8,077 nucleotides of DNA from Anaerolineae bacterium (GTDB lineage Bacteria > Chloroflexota > Anaerolineae > JAFGEY01), in the NCBI GenBank assembly GCA_016929205.1, contig JAFGJF010000474.1, positions 1 through 8,077 on the forward strand, written 5' to 3'. Made by a program: the position numbers and the translations under genes. Each line of letters starts with the position of its first letter. Within the stretch, counting starts at the first letter, position 1. Positions 1-6,937 of this stretch are shown in pieces. The notes under the pieces were generated by a model. That model made no database searches. It was not told where the DNA came from and saw only the letters and a program-made list of their open reading frames with translations.

Positions 1-554
1 CACCCTAACACCAGATCGCCCAAGTTTGCGCAGTCGGGTTCCGAAAACCTGACCGAGACGGCATAATCGTCCAAAACGACGATGTCTTGAACGTTGGACA
101 CGAATTCATTGTTGGCCGTAACCAGTTGCCCGCTCAACAGCGCTTGATAGGTGAAATAAAAATCATAGGCCGTGATCGGCGCCCCATCCGACCAAAGCAG
201 CCCCGGCCGGATGGTAAAGGTGTAGACAAGGCCATCCTCTGTGACCGACCACGCTTGGGCCAGGTTGGGAACCAGTTCACCGGTAAATGGATCGACCATC
301 ACCAACCCCTCGAACATCAATTTACACAGTGCCACCGACCATGGATCGACAGCCAGGAGAGGGTTGAACGTTTTTACGTCGGCAAAAATGGCCTGGACGA
401 GCACACCTCCCCTGGAGACGACAGCGGGCGGCTCGATGATATCGGTCACGAGTGGTGTGGCCAGTTTTTCAACGCCAGTTTGAGAAGAACAGGATCCGGC
501 CCCAACGATGACGACCGAGATCGAGACCAACCAAAAGACAAATTGTTTATGCAT
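1..554 (-). CDS. ABC transporter substrate-binding lipoprotein, peptide/nickel type (SBP_bac_5), N-terminal part
   Basis: This is the first 184 codons of a gene that runs off the left edge. It probably encodes the extracytoplasmic solute-binding protein of an oligopeptide/dipeptide-type ABC importer. The protein starts MHKQFVFWLVSISVV, a short charged end followed by a hydrophobic segment, and then A-G-S-C with C22 as the likely lipidated cysteine. The lipobox is slightly unusual because Ala, not Leu, is at -3. After a Pro/Thr-rich linker, the family-5 hallmarks follow: F-N-P-L (63-66), FEGL (81-84), the stretch with LVPNLAQAW (94-102), a Y-T-F-x-I-R-P-G-L-x-W-S-D-G pattern (111-124) and T-A-Y-D-F (128-132). 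The ATG at 554 is chosen because it gives a full signal peptide; no clear Shine-Dalgarno precedes it. The gene follows glgC on the same strand after about 105 bases and has its own candidate promoter. The substrate cannot be told, since peptides, sugars and metals are all bound by this family. Confidence 0.88.
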   Translation of the reverse strand, partial: MHKQFVFWLVSISVVIVGAGSCSSQTGVEKLATPLVTDIIEPPAVVSRGGVLVQAIFADVKTFNPLLAVDPWSVALCKLMFEGLVMVDPFTGELVPNLAQAWSVTEDGLVYTFTIRPGLLWSDGAPITAYDFYFTYQALLSGQLVTANNEFVSNVQDIVVLDDYAVSVRFSEPDCANLGDLVLG

Positions 555-605
555 AAAATAACATCGCGAACGCGGTGACTGAATCGATCTGCGTATGAAA
601 ACGTG

Positions 606-634
606 ATTTTAACACATGACCAAACAAAAGGCAA
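606..634 (-). promoter_or_regulatory. Candidate sigma70-type promoter for the binding-protein gene
   Basis: Read on the minus strand, a -35-like TTGCCT (634-629) is separated by 17 bases from a -10-like TAAAAT (611-606). This lies in the gap between glgC and the binding-protein gene and would give a leader of roughly 45 nt. Spacing is ideal and both boxes are close to consensus. This is a sequence-only prediction, and read-through from glgC is still possible because no convincing terminator is visible in the gap. Confidence 0.5.
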
Positions 635-659
635 AAGCCAGACTGTGTTTCCAACGCGC

Positions 660-1955
660 TCAGATCACCGTGCCATCTGCGATCTCGGTGTTCTTGGGTA
701 CGACGACAATACCGTCGCGAACCACATACAGTTCCCTGCCGGGGGAGCTGCCAGGAGGAAAAATGCCATTCTCGTCGGGGGCGTGCGGGCGAATGACCAC
801 GTTTTTGCCAATGCGGACGTTCTTGTCCAAGATTGCGCCTTCGATATTGCATCCCGATCCGATGCCCAACGGAATGTCGTGACACCGCCCGCCGGGATCA
901 CAACGTTGATCGTTATCATAATAGTCACTGCCCATCATCAGCGTGCGCACAATGCGCGTGTCCGGCCCAATAGCGCTGCGAACGCCGATCACCGATTCTC
1001 GGATCATCGCTTTATTGAGCTTGCACCCTTCTGAAACGAGAACCTGTTCGAGATGGCAGTCATCCGATCTCGTTGGCGGCAAGAATCGGGGGTGTGTATA
1101 GATCGGATGCGCTTGATCGTAAAAGCTAAACGGTTGATCGGGCTGCGCCAACAGCAAATTCACATCGTAAAAAGCCCGTATCGTCCCGATATCGGCCCAA
1201 TACCCGTCAAAGGTAAACGCCGCCACACGATAGCGGCGGATCGCCTCTGGAATAATGTGATGGCCAAAGTCGGACTCGGAGACCGTGTTCAATAGCTCGG
1301 TCAATACGCGTCGCCTAAAGACATAAATGCCCATCGAAGCCAGGAAAGGCTTTTCGGGATCATCGCCGCTCTTGAACGCCTCGATCACAGCCAGATCGGA
1401 CTGTTTTTCCTCAAAGTCGGTCACCTCGCCTTGGTCGTTGACAGCGAGAATGCCCAATCTGGGCGCCTCTTGGGCGGCGACCGGCTGCACGGCAATGGTG
1501 ACGTCGGCATTTGTCTCGTAGTGACGTCTGATAAAATCCTGATAGTCCATGCGATACAGGTGATCGCCTGCCAGGATCAGAATGGTTTCGGCGCCCACCG
1601 TTTCAAGCTCGTTCAACTGCTTGCGAACCGCGTCGGCCGTTCCCTGATACCATGACTCTTCGGCCGGCACGCCGAGCGCTTGTTCGGCAGCCAGGATCTG
1701 CACCCAGCCGCCGGAAAACAACCCCATATTGTTGTACGTCCACGAAATGTGCCGGTTGAGTGATACGGAAAGATATTGAGTGAGGACAAACATCTGGTTG
1801 ATGCCCGAGTTGAGGCAATTGCTGATCGGAATGTCGATCAGGCGATATTTGCCACCCAAGGGCACGGCGGGTTTGGCTCTTTCTCGCGTGAGAGGATACA
1901 GTCGCGTCCCTGCTCCCCCCCCCATAATAACGGCCACGACTTGATGTCCAGGCAT
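660..1955 (-). CDS. glgC: Glucose-1-phosphate adenylyltransferase (ADP-glucose pyrophosphorylase)
   Basis: The 431-residue protein has the normal length for GlgC, which makes ADP-glucose from ATP and glucose-1-phosphate in the committed step of bacterial glycogen synthesis. The nucleotidyltransferase core shows [12 protein letters not shown] (12-23), [14 protein letters not shown] (28-41), GTADAVRK (105-112), [10 protein letters not shown] (129-138), FEEK (181-184) and [13 protein letters not shown] (247-259). The C-terminal part is a left-handed beta-helix-like domain. Motifs such as SNCLNSGI and the C-terminal VVPKNTEI resemble the cyanobacterial/plant lineage, so allosteric control by a phosphorylated metabolite is likely but cannot be read from the sequence. 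The ATG at 1955 has AAAGGA six bases upstream. The gene lies 59 bases after the sirtuin on the same strand, with no obvious promoter between, so co-transcription is plausible. A run of nine G on the coding strand falls in codons 11-14 (see findings). Confidence 0.96.
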   Translation of the reverse strand: MPGHQVVAVIMGGGAGTRLYPLTRERAKPAVPLGGKYRLIDIPISNCLNSGINQMFVLTQYLSVSLNRHISWTYNNMGLFSGGWVQILAAEQALGVPAEESWYQGTADAVRKQLNELETVGAETILILAGDHLYRMDYQDFIRRHYETNADVTIAVQPVAAQEAPRLGILAVNDQGEVTDFEEKQSDLAVIEAFKSGDDPEKPFLASMGIYVFRRRVLTELLNTVSESDFGHHIIPEAIRRYRVAAFTFDGYWADIGTIRAFYDVNLLLAQPDQPFSFYDQAHPIYTHPRFLPPTRSDDCHLEQVLVSEGCKLNKAMIRESVIGVRSAIGPDTRIVRTLMMGSDYYDNDQRCDPGGRCHDIPLGIGSGCNIEGAILDKNVRIGKNVVIRPHAPDENGIFPPGSSPGRELYVVRDGIVVVPKNTEIADGTVI

Positions 1956-2014
1956 ACTAGATCCTTTCTAATCGAGTACCAATTTGCATCTGTGACGAGT
2001 CGAGATGCCCCAAC

Positions 2015-2782
2015 TCAACGGCTTTGTTTGCATATCAGGGCGACAATACGAGGCAAAGCAAGAACAAGATCTTGACGAATGACCAACGTCGCATGCTTGT
2101 CGATTGGAGTCGGCTGCTTGTCGATGACAATGACATCCGCGCCATTCTGCCGGGCAATCAAAGGCAAATCGGCAGCAGGGGCAACGCTCAAAGAGGTCCC
2201 GGCGACCAGCATCAAGTCACACGTTCGCGCCGCGTGCTGGGCCGCGCGAACCTCGGCAACAGGCAGCTGCTCGCCAAAGAGGATGACGTTAGGCTTGAGA
2301 ACCCCACCACATCGCTCGCAGTGCGGAATGCCGTTGTCCTCGATAAACAAAGGCAGAATCGAGTCCGTCGAAACCGACTGATAACACCGAACACAGGTTG
2401 CCTGGCGGATATGGCCATGTATCTCGATGACGTTTTGAGATCCGGCCTTTTGATGCAGATTGTCAATGTTTTGGGTCACGATCGATCCGAGGCGTCCCAT
2501 TTTCTCCAACTGGGCCAGCGCGAGATGTGCAGGATTAGGAACAGCATCCAACAGAGTGCGTGCCAGAGGACGGATCCAATCGAAAAACGAGCTCGGCCGG
2601 ATTCGAAATGCCTGCAGAGAGGCAACAAGAAACGGATTCGTCTTGTTCCACAGTCCAGATTTGAAACTGCGGAAATCCGGGATGCCAGAGGGTGTGCTAA
2701 TGCCAGCGCCGGTCAGTACGGTGACGTGCCGTGCGCGGATGATCAGATCGGCGGCGCGAGATAGCAGGTCATTCGTATTCAT
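2015..2782 (-). CDS. cobB: NAD-dependent protein deacylase, sirtuin (Sir2) family
   Basis: The 255-residue protein is a complete small bacterial sirtuin, which removes acyl groups from protein lysines using NAD and releases nicotinamide and O-acyl-ADP-ribose. The Rossmann-fold NAD site shows GAGIS (25-29), GIPDFR (33-38) and TQNID (103-107). The catalytic histidine is H122 in EIHGH. The structural zinc is held by two pairs, C130/C133 and C155/C158. LFGE (168-171) and GTSLSV (195-200) complete the family signature. The start codon overlaps the stop of the upstream receiver-ATPase gene as ATGA, with no strong Shine-Dalgarno of its own, which suggests translational coupling. Substrates are unknown; acetyl-CoA synthetase is the classical target of bacterial CobB, but nothing here shows it. 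The gene symbol is assigned by family only. Confidence 0.95.
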   Translation of the reverse strand: MNTNDLLSRAADLIIRARHVTVLTGAGISTPSGIPDFRSFKSGLWNKTNPFLVASLQAFRIRPSSFFDWIRPLARTLLDAVPNPAHLALAQLEKMGRLGSIVTQNIDNLHQKAGSQNVIEIHGHIRQATCVRCYQSVSTDSILPLFIEDNGIPHCERCGGVLKPNVILFGEQLPVAEVRAAQHAARTCDLMLVAGTSLSVAPAADLPLIARQNGADVIVIDKQPTPIDKHATLVIRQDLVLALPRIVALICKQSR

Positions 2783-3906
2783 TTTTGCATCATCTTGGCG
2801 AGCTTTCGGACCTGTAACGCCATACCGGCATCGGGTTGCCCAAGCAAGACGGGCGTACGCGTCTTGGAAGCGTGAAAACAGATCTCGGGCTCATATTCGA
2901 ACACACAAAGTACTTTGTGGCCCAACTGCTTTTCTACTTCCTCAGGCGTAACGGGGGAAACAGGACTCGAACGATTAACGACCACTACCCCCAGGCGGTT
3001 ATCCCCACCCAATATGATTTGCTCCAGCTGCTGAAGCAAATGACCCGCCAAAGTGAGTGTCAGCGCATCTGACTCGGTAACCAGCACCGTCAAGTGGCTG
3101 TTTTTCACTGCCTCTACCGCCATAGATGACAGTCCGTTGCCGGCGTCGAAAACCGTCGTCTTGGCCATCGATTCCAGGTGTTCGAGCACGCGAATGACCT
3201 GCTTGCGATCAAGTTGGCCCGACTGTCTGGACTGCTGGTGCGTCGCAGCCAAGACCTGAACGCCGCTCGTGTGGCGCTCAAGGCAGCTTTCCAGCAGGTT
3301 CCGGGTGATGCCGCTGACGCTCTTTTCGGCCAACGTCGCCAGACTGGCTTGAGGGGCCAACCCCAGCTGCACGGCAACCGCGCCGCTCCAGGGATGCAAA
3401 TCCACCAGAACCACATCGTGCTCTTGTTGGGCAAGCGCAATAGCCGTATTGACAGCCAACGTCGTCGTCCCTACACCGCCCTTGACGCCAAGAAACGCAA
3501 CCATGCGCCCCCTTGCGAGCCACTCTGTGCTGGCATAGATAGCCGCTCGCCGAACAAGAGATCGAACGCGAGCGATCAATTCGGGCGGCGTGATCGGCTT
3601 GATCACGTAATCATCTGCTCCTGAGTCAAATCCCTTGATCCGGTCTTCAACCTGGTCGCGAGCGGTCAACAAAAGGATGGGAATTCGGGCTGTCGCCGGA
3701 CGCTCGCGAAGGCGTTGTGCTGTTTCGAAACCATTCATCTCGGGCATCATCACGTCGAGAATGATCACATCAGGACGCTCGATTGGGATTCTCTCCAGGG
3801 CCTCGATGCCGTTATCAGAAACGACGGTTTCATACCCGGCATCCTGGAGAGCGTTGCTCAACATGGTCAGCGCAATCGGGTTATCATCGACCAAAAAGGC
3901 TTTCAT
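2779..3906 (-). CDS. Response-regulator receiver domain fused to a CpaE/TadZ-like (MinD/ParA superfamily) ATPase
   Basis: The 375 residues form two domains. Residues 1-118 are a receiver: acidic D7 and D8, phospho-acceptor D51 in I-L-D-V-M-M-P-E-M-N-G, T81 and K103 in I-K-P. Residues about 134-375 are a MinD/ParA-type P-loop ATPase. Its deviant Walker A is KGGVGTTT (142-149): the signature Lys142 is kept, but the position normally held by the phosphate-binding Lys is Thr147, as is common in CpaE/TadZ proteins. V-L-V-D-L (166-170) supplies the switch aspartate D169. CpaE/TadZ proteins localise Flp/Tad pilus machinery to the cell pole, but no pilus genes occur in this window, so that role is unproven and a stand-alone phospho-controlled regulator or scaffold is equally possible. 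The ATG at 3906 has GGAG (3916-3913) six bases upstream. The stop overlaps the sirtuin start by four bases. Confidence 0.93.
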   Translation of the reverse strand: MKAFLVDDNPIALTMLSNALQDAGYETVVSDNGIEALERIPIERPDVIILDVMMPEMNGFETAQRLRERPATARIPILLLTARDQVEDRIKGFDSGADDYVIKPITPPELIARVRSLVRRAAIYASTEWLARGRMVAFLGVKGGVGTTTLAVNTAIALAQQEHDVVLVDLHPWSGAVAVQLGLAPQASLATLAEKSVSGITRNLLESCLERHTSGVQVLAATHQQSRQSGQLDRKQVIRVLEHLESMAKTTVFDAGNGLSSMAVEAVKNSHLTVLVTESDALTLTLAGHLLQQLEQIILGGDNRLGVVVVNRSSPVSPVTPEEVEKQLGHKVLCVFEYEPEICFHASKTRTPVLLGQPDAGMALQVRKLAKMMQK

Positions 3907-3964
3907 TCTGCGCTCCGTTGCTTTGACCCGATACGGTCATCGCACATCATCTACCCCCATTATG

Positions 3965-3993
3965 AATTTAGCACAAAACGGCAAGATTGGCAA
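3965..3993 (-). promoter_or_regulatory. Candidate promoter for the receiver-ATPase/sirtuin operon
   Basis: On the minus strand TTGCCA (3993-3988) is followed after 17 bases by TAAATT (3970-3965). A TGC immediately before the -10 matches the extended -10 pattern TGn. The predicted transcript has a leader of about 50 nt before the ATG at 3906. This is a prediction from consensus match and spacing only. Confidence 0.55.
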
Positions 3994-4020
3994 ACTGCCC
4001 GGTTGCTGCTATCCTCCATT

Positions 4021-4049
4021 TTGCCAAGATCCGTGAATTTTAGTATAAT
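4021..4049 (+). promoter_or_regulatory. Strong candidate sigma70-type promoter for the moaD-like/AOR operon
   Basis: TTGCCA (4021-4026), a 17-base spacer and a perfect TATAAT (4044-4049) form the best promoter match in the window. Transcription would begin near 4056 and give a leader of about 130 nt before the first gene, enough to contain the structured element at 4097-4165. The promoter is divergent from the one at 3965-3993, with about 27 bases between the two -35 boxes. Confidence 0.7.
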
Positions 4050-4096
4050 GCACCTACACTCAAGTCAACTTGGACGAGAATACTCTATGTATCTGG

Positions 4097-4165
4097 CTCG
4101 TAGCACACCCCAACAGAGGGCACCTTTCGATGACGAAACCAGACCCCGGCGGCCTGTGCTGCGAG
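4097..4165 (+). ncRNA. Structured 5' leader element; possible molybdenum/tungsten-cofactor riboswitch or other cis-regulatory RNA
   Basis: The bases 4097-4107 (CTCGTAGCACA) pair with 4155-4165 (TGTGCTGCGAG) to form an 11-bp helix containing one G-U pair. Within the 47-base interior a CCC/GGG hairpin (around 4108-4120) and a five-pair hairpin TTTCG-ATGA-CGAAA (4125-4138) can form. The closing helix is followed by TTTTCTATTTT and then the Shine-Dalgarno of the first gene, so the element is well placed to control either termination or initiation. Moco/Tuco RNA motifs are known upstream of molybdenum- and tungsten-cofactor genes, and this operon makes such an enzyme. I cannot match the published consensus from memory, so that class name is a hypothesis. 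The pairing itself is directly visible. Confidence 0.5.
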
Positions 4166-4187
4166 TTTTCTATTTTAGGTGGGATAT

Positions 4188-4472
4188 ATGCGTATATCTG
4201 TAGAATTTTTAGGTCTTTCTCGGTTAATTACAGGAACAAAAGCCAGGGATTTCGACTTGATAAAAGGAACAACCTTTCAAGAACTTGTGCGTGTGTTAGG
4301 CACAACGTACCCGGCTATGATTGGCGATGTCATCCAATCCAACGGCAGCGCACTCCAATCTCCAAATATCTTTAACGTCGACGGCAAACGAATGATCCAA
4401 CAGAATCAAATGCAAGACAGTCTCAACGATGGTGATCGAATTGTACTCATGTCTATGTCTGCAGGAGGATAA
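4188..4472 (+). CDS. MoaD/ThiS-family sulfur carrier protein
   Basis: This small beta-grasp protein of 94 residues begins MRISVEFLGLSRLITG and ends SMSAGG. The C-terminal Gly-Gly is the defining feature of MoaD/ThiS carriers, which are adenylylated and then thiocarboxylated to deliver sulfur. In MoaD the sulfur goes into the dithiolene of molybdopterin. A MoaD-like gene directly in front of an AOR gene is a familiar arrangement, and here it probably supplies the tungsto/molybdopterin cofactor of the next gene product. The sequence V-D-G-K-R and L-N-D-G-D-R-I-V-L match the family. I choose the ATG at 4188 over the in-frame GTG at 4179, because AGGTGG (4177-4182) sits five bases before the ATG and would overlap the GTG. 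The gene ends two bases before AOR. Confidence 0.9.
   Translation: MRISVEFLGLSRLITGTKARDFDLIKGTTFQELVRVLGTTYPAMIGDVIQSNGSALQSPNIFNVDGKRMIQQNQMQDSLNDGDRIVLMSMSAGG
4463..4468 (+). promoter_or_regulatory. Ribosome binding site of AOR embedded in the Gly-Gly codons of the MoaD-like gene
   Basis: AGGAGG is formed by the last bases of the final Ala-Gly-Gly codons (GCA GGA GGA) of the sulfur carrier. It lies six bases before the AOR ATG at 4475. It is a full-strength Shine-Dalgarno, and with the two-base intergenic gap it implies coupled translation. Confidence 0.85.
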
Positions 4473-4474
4473 GT

Positions 4475-6361
4475 ATGTATGGTTACAGTGGTAAGATTCT
4501 TCACATCGATTTGACCGCGCGCAAAACGTGGGTCGAACCCAAACCGGAAGAGTGGTACAAGATCTATATCGGCGGGTGTTCGATGGCCTCTCGTCTGTGC
4601 TGGGAAAACATCGAACCAGGCTGCGATCCCCTTTCTCCAGAAAATCCCATCTGCATCGCCGGCGGCATCTTTGCCGGGACGCCGGTGCCGGTTGGCGGAA
4701 AATGGGGATTGGCCAGCAAGTCCCCTCTCACCGGTTTCATCGGCGACAGCCTGTCGGGAAGCTGGTTTGCCATCGCGCTCAAACGCGCCCGCTGGGACGG
4801 CGTTGTCGTCCACGGCGCCAGCGAATCGTGGGTCAACGTCTTTATCGACGATGAGCGTGTCGAATTCCGCCCGGCAGAACACATGCTCGGGCTCGGCACG
4901 TTCGAAACCGAAGAAGCAATCCGCGAGGAACTGGGTGACGACCAGGTTCGCTCTGCTACCATCGGCCCGGCGGGTGAAAAGCAGGTCCTTTTTGCCAACG
5001 TCACCAACGACGGGCGCCAGGCCGGTCGGACCGGGCACGGCGCGGTGTGGGGTTCCAAGAAACTCAAAGCCCTGTCTGTCCGAGGTACAAACGGTGTGAC
5101 CGTCGCCGATCCAGAAACCTTGCTCCAGTTGTCTTTCGACATCTCGGATGCCGCGCAGGGCCCCCATACCCAAAAGTACCGCATTCTGGGCACGGTGTCC
5201 AACGTCCTCAACATGAACAGCATCGGCCTGCTGCCCACGCGCAACTATAGCGAGGGCGTATTCGAACACGCCGAAATCGTCAGTGGCGAGTATCTGTATG
5301 AAAATAACAGGGTCAAAACCATTGCCTGCGCCCAGTGTCCCATTGGCTGCGAGCAAATGTCGCGCGCCAAAGACGGTCCTTATGCCGGCGCGATGACGGG
5401 AATCGAGTACGAATCACTGTACGCGGTCAGCTCAAACTGCGGCATCGGCGACATACAGGCCGCGATCAAAATGATCGACATCTGCGATCGAAGCGGCATG
5501 GATACAATGAGCAGCGGCGTGACCATCTCTTGGGCGATGGAGAGCTTTGAAAAGGGTGTTTTCAGCAAAGCGGATTTCAAATGCGCCAAATACCCGGATG
5601 GATTTGAGGCCAACTTTGGCAATGCCGAAGCAGGCGTCACCCTGGCCGAAATGATCCGCGACCGTGAGGGCCTGGGCGATCTGCTGGCCCTTGGCACGCG
5701 CAAAGCCAGTGCCAAAACGGATGAGGAGCGCGGCAGCGAAAGCTGGAAATGGGCGATGAACATCAAGGGCCTGGAATGCCCCGGCTATGATGCCCGTGCG
5801 CTCAAGACCTTTGCCCTCGGCCTGGCCGCAGGCGTGCGTGGCGGCTGCCACAACCGTTCCGCTGCTTACGACCCCGACATCAAGGGAGACGTCGACCGCT
5901 TTACCGTCGACGAGACGCGCGGTGAACTGGCCAAGAGCACCGAAGAGTACGCCGCCGTTTATGACACGCTGCCCTTGTGCAAGTTTATCCGCCGCTGCTT
6001 TACCGGCAAAGCCGACCGGGCAGGCGCGTGGCCGGCTATCGCCAAATTGATCAATGCCACGACTGGCTGGGATTTCGATTACGATGCCGTGGACCTGATT
6101 GGGGAGCGAGCACACACGATCAAAAAGGCCTTTAACATCCGCGAGGGCTGGACCCGGGCCGACGATCACCTTCCCTGGCGCTGGATGAACGAGAAATTTA
6201 AGGAAGGCGCTTCTGCCGGGCACTGTGTCACCGTAGAAGAATTGGATTACCTCAAAGACATCTATTACAAGGCCAAGGGCTGGACCAAAGAAGGGCTCAT
6301 TCCAAAAGAAAAGCTGGTTGCCCTGGGCATGGACGACGTGGCCGAAGAGATTGGCGTCTGA
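4475..6361 (+). CDS. Aldehyde:ferredoxin oxidoreductase-family tungsten/molybdenum enzyme
   Basis: The 628-residue protein belongs to the AOR family, whose members carry a bis-pterin W or Mo centre and one [4Fe-4S] cluster, and oxidise aldehydes to acids or, in relatives, reduce acids or aromatic-ring thioesters. It opens with GYSGKILHIDLT, continues through the AOR N-domain (GGKWGLASKSPLTGF, 74-88; RTGHGAVWGSKKLKA, 185-199) and has the cluster ligands C285, C288 and C292 in CAQCPIGC plus C502 in LPLCKF. The pterin-binding DxxGxD is D338-D343 (DRSGMD). The second motif reads D497-T-L-P-L-C502, with Pro where Gly is usual. Length fits archaeal AOR (about 605) and BamB-type enzymes (about 650). 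The downstream four-cluster ferredoxin and HdrA-like protein resemble AorAB and BamBCE systems and suggest that it is the catalytic subunit of a larger complex. No N-terminal signal is seen, so it is cytoplasmic. The physiological substrate cannot be decided. Confidence 0.95.
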   Translation: MYGYSGKILHIDLTARKTWVEPKPEEWYKIYIGGCSMASRLCWENIEPGCDPLSPENPICIAGGIFAGTPVPVGGKWGLASKSPLTGFIGDSLSGSWFAIALKRARWDGVVVHGASESWVNVFIDDERVEFRPAEHMLGLGTFETEEAIREELGDDQVRSATIGPAGEKQVLFANVTNDGRQAGRTGHGAVWGSKKLKALSVRGTNGVTVADPETLLQLSFDISDAAQGPHTQKYRILGTVSNVLNMNSIGLLPTRNYSEGVFEHAEIVSGEYLYENNRVKTIACAQCPIGCEQMSRAKDGPYAGAMTGIEYESLYAVSSNCGIGDIQAAIKMIDICDRSGMDTMSSGVTISWAMESFEKGVFSKADFKCAKYPDGFEANFGNAEAGVTLAEMIRDREGLGDLLALGTRKASAKTDEERGSESWKWAMNIKGLECPGYDARALKTFALGLAAGVRGGCHNRSAAYDPDIKGDVDRFTVDETRGELAKSTEEYAAVYDTLPLCKFIRRCFTGKADRAGAWPAIAKLINATTGWDFDYDAVDLIGERAHTIKKAFNIREGWTRADDHLPWRWMNEKFKEGASAGHCVTVEELDYLKDIYYKAKGWTKEGLIPKEKLVALGMDDVAEEIGV

Positions 6362-6362
6362 A

Positions 6363-6422
6363 ACGTGAGGTGTGAAACGTGAGAACAAACGCTCTTGACG
6401 TTTCACCCATCACGCATCACGT
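6363..6422 (+). repeat. Inverted array of GTGA heptads between AOR and ferredoxin genes
   Basis: The 75-base gap holds three GTGA units at exact 7-base steps (6365, 6372, 6379) on the left. Three TCAC units at nearly the same step (6403, 6410, 6417) lie on the right, so the right arm is the same heptad in inverted orientation. GTGAAACGT (6372-6380) pairs perfectly with ACGTTTCAC (6398-6406), and ACGTGA (6363-6368) pairs with TCACGT (6417-6422). It can fold as a long hairpin in the mRNA just before the ribosome site. It looks like a small dispersed genomic repeat; no second copy occurs in the window. Confidence 0.75.
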
Positions 6423-6436
6423 AAAAGGAGATAATT

Positions 6437-6934
6437 ATGCCTACTTCTACATCCAAATACCAATACATCACCTGCGATCCGGCCAAGTGTGTGGGCTGCC
6501 AGTTGTGTGAATATATCTGTTCCTATACCAAGACCGGCGAATTTAACACTTATCGCAGCCGCATCCGAACCGTCCGCGCCGAAGAGGTGCTGATCACGGC
6601 TGTCGCCTGCCGGACCTGCGAGGACGCCCCATGTGTCATCGCCTGCCCGCGCGACGCGCTGACCCAGGACAAGATGACGGGCATCATCCACATCGACGCC
6701 AATCTGTGCGACGGCTGCGCGTGGTGCATCGAGGCTTGCGATTTTGGCGCGATCTCGATCAACCCCGCATCCAAGCTGGCCGAAATCTGCGACCAATGCG
6801 AAGACGAAGAGGACGGCCCGCAGTGCGTCAAGTGGTGTCCCAAAGAGGCACTCGAACTGACCACGCCAGACCGCCGCGCGCAGCAAGCGCGGCACAAGTT
6901 GGCAGTCGAAGAAGTGATCGGCCCCAGAGGCTAA
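6437..6934 (+). CDS. Ferredoxin-like electron-transfer subunit with four [4Fe-4S] motifs (AorA/BamC/DmsB type)
   Basis: The 165-residue cysteine-rich protein carries four cluster motifs: C18-xx-C21-xx-C24-xxx-C28; C58-xx-C61-x4-C66-xxx-C70-P; C91-xx-C94-xx-C97-xxx-C101; and C118-xx-C121-x8-C130-xxx-C134-P. One extra cysteine is C13. This is the arrangement of the Fe-S subunits of complex-iron-sulfur-molybdoenzymes and of AOR partners such as AorA and BamC. It most likely passes electrons between the AOR-family enzyme upstream and the HdrA-like flavoprotein downstream. There is no Tat signal, so the complex should be cytoplasmic. The ATG at 6437 follows AAAAGGAG (6423-6430) by six bases. It is separated from AOR by the heptad repeat and from the HdrA-like gene by a 127-base gap with a hairpin. 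Confidence 0.93.
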   Translation: MPTSTSKYQYITCDPAKCVGCQLCEYICSYTKTGEFNTYRSRIRTVRAEEVLITAVACRTCEDAPCVIACPRDALTQDKMTGIIHIDANLCDGCAWCIEACDFGAISINPASKLAEICDQCEDEEDGPQCVKWCPKEALELTTPDRRAQQARHKLAVEEVIGPRG

Positions 6935-6937
6935 ACA

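Noticed and set aside
630..639. Terminator after glgC (GGCAAAAGCC palindrome)
   Set aside because: The stem is only three pairs, and the same bases form part of the promoter proposed for the next gene.
603..1034. Plus-strand open frame opposite glgC
   Set aside because: It is a shadow of glgC, whose motifs are unmistakable on the minus strand.
4179..4187. GTG start at 4179 for the MoaD-like gene
   Set aside because: The GTG lies inside the AGGTGG ribosome site; the ATG at 4188 has correct spacing and gives a standard MoaD N-terminus.
4070..4375. Open frame of 101 codons on the plus strand overlapping the leader and the MoaD-like gene
   Set aside because: It crosses the structured leader and runs out of frame through the sulfur carrier; the product has no recognisable features.
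4406..5356. Long antisense open frame within AOR (minus strand)
   Set aside because: It is a codon-bias shadow of the GC-rich AOR gene; the translation shows no recognisable domain.
5432..6406. Second long antisense open frame within AOR (minus strand)
   Set aside because: Again a mirror of the AOR codons, without family motifs or a ribosome site.
6363..6422. CRISPR-like array
   Set aside because: Units are only seven bases, arranged in two opposing orientations without spacers.
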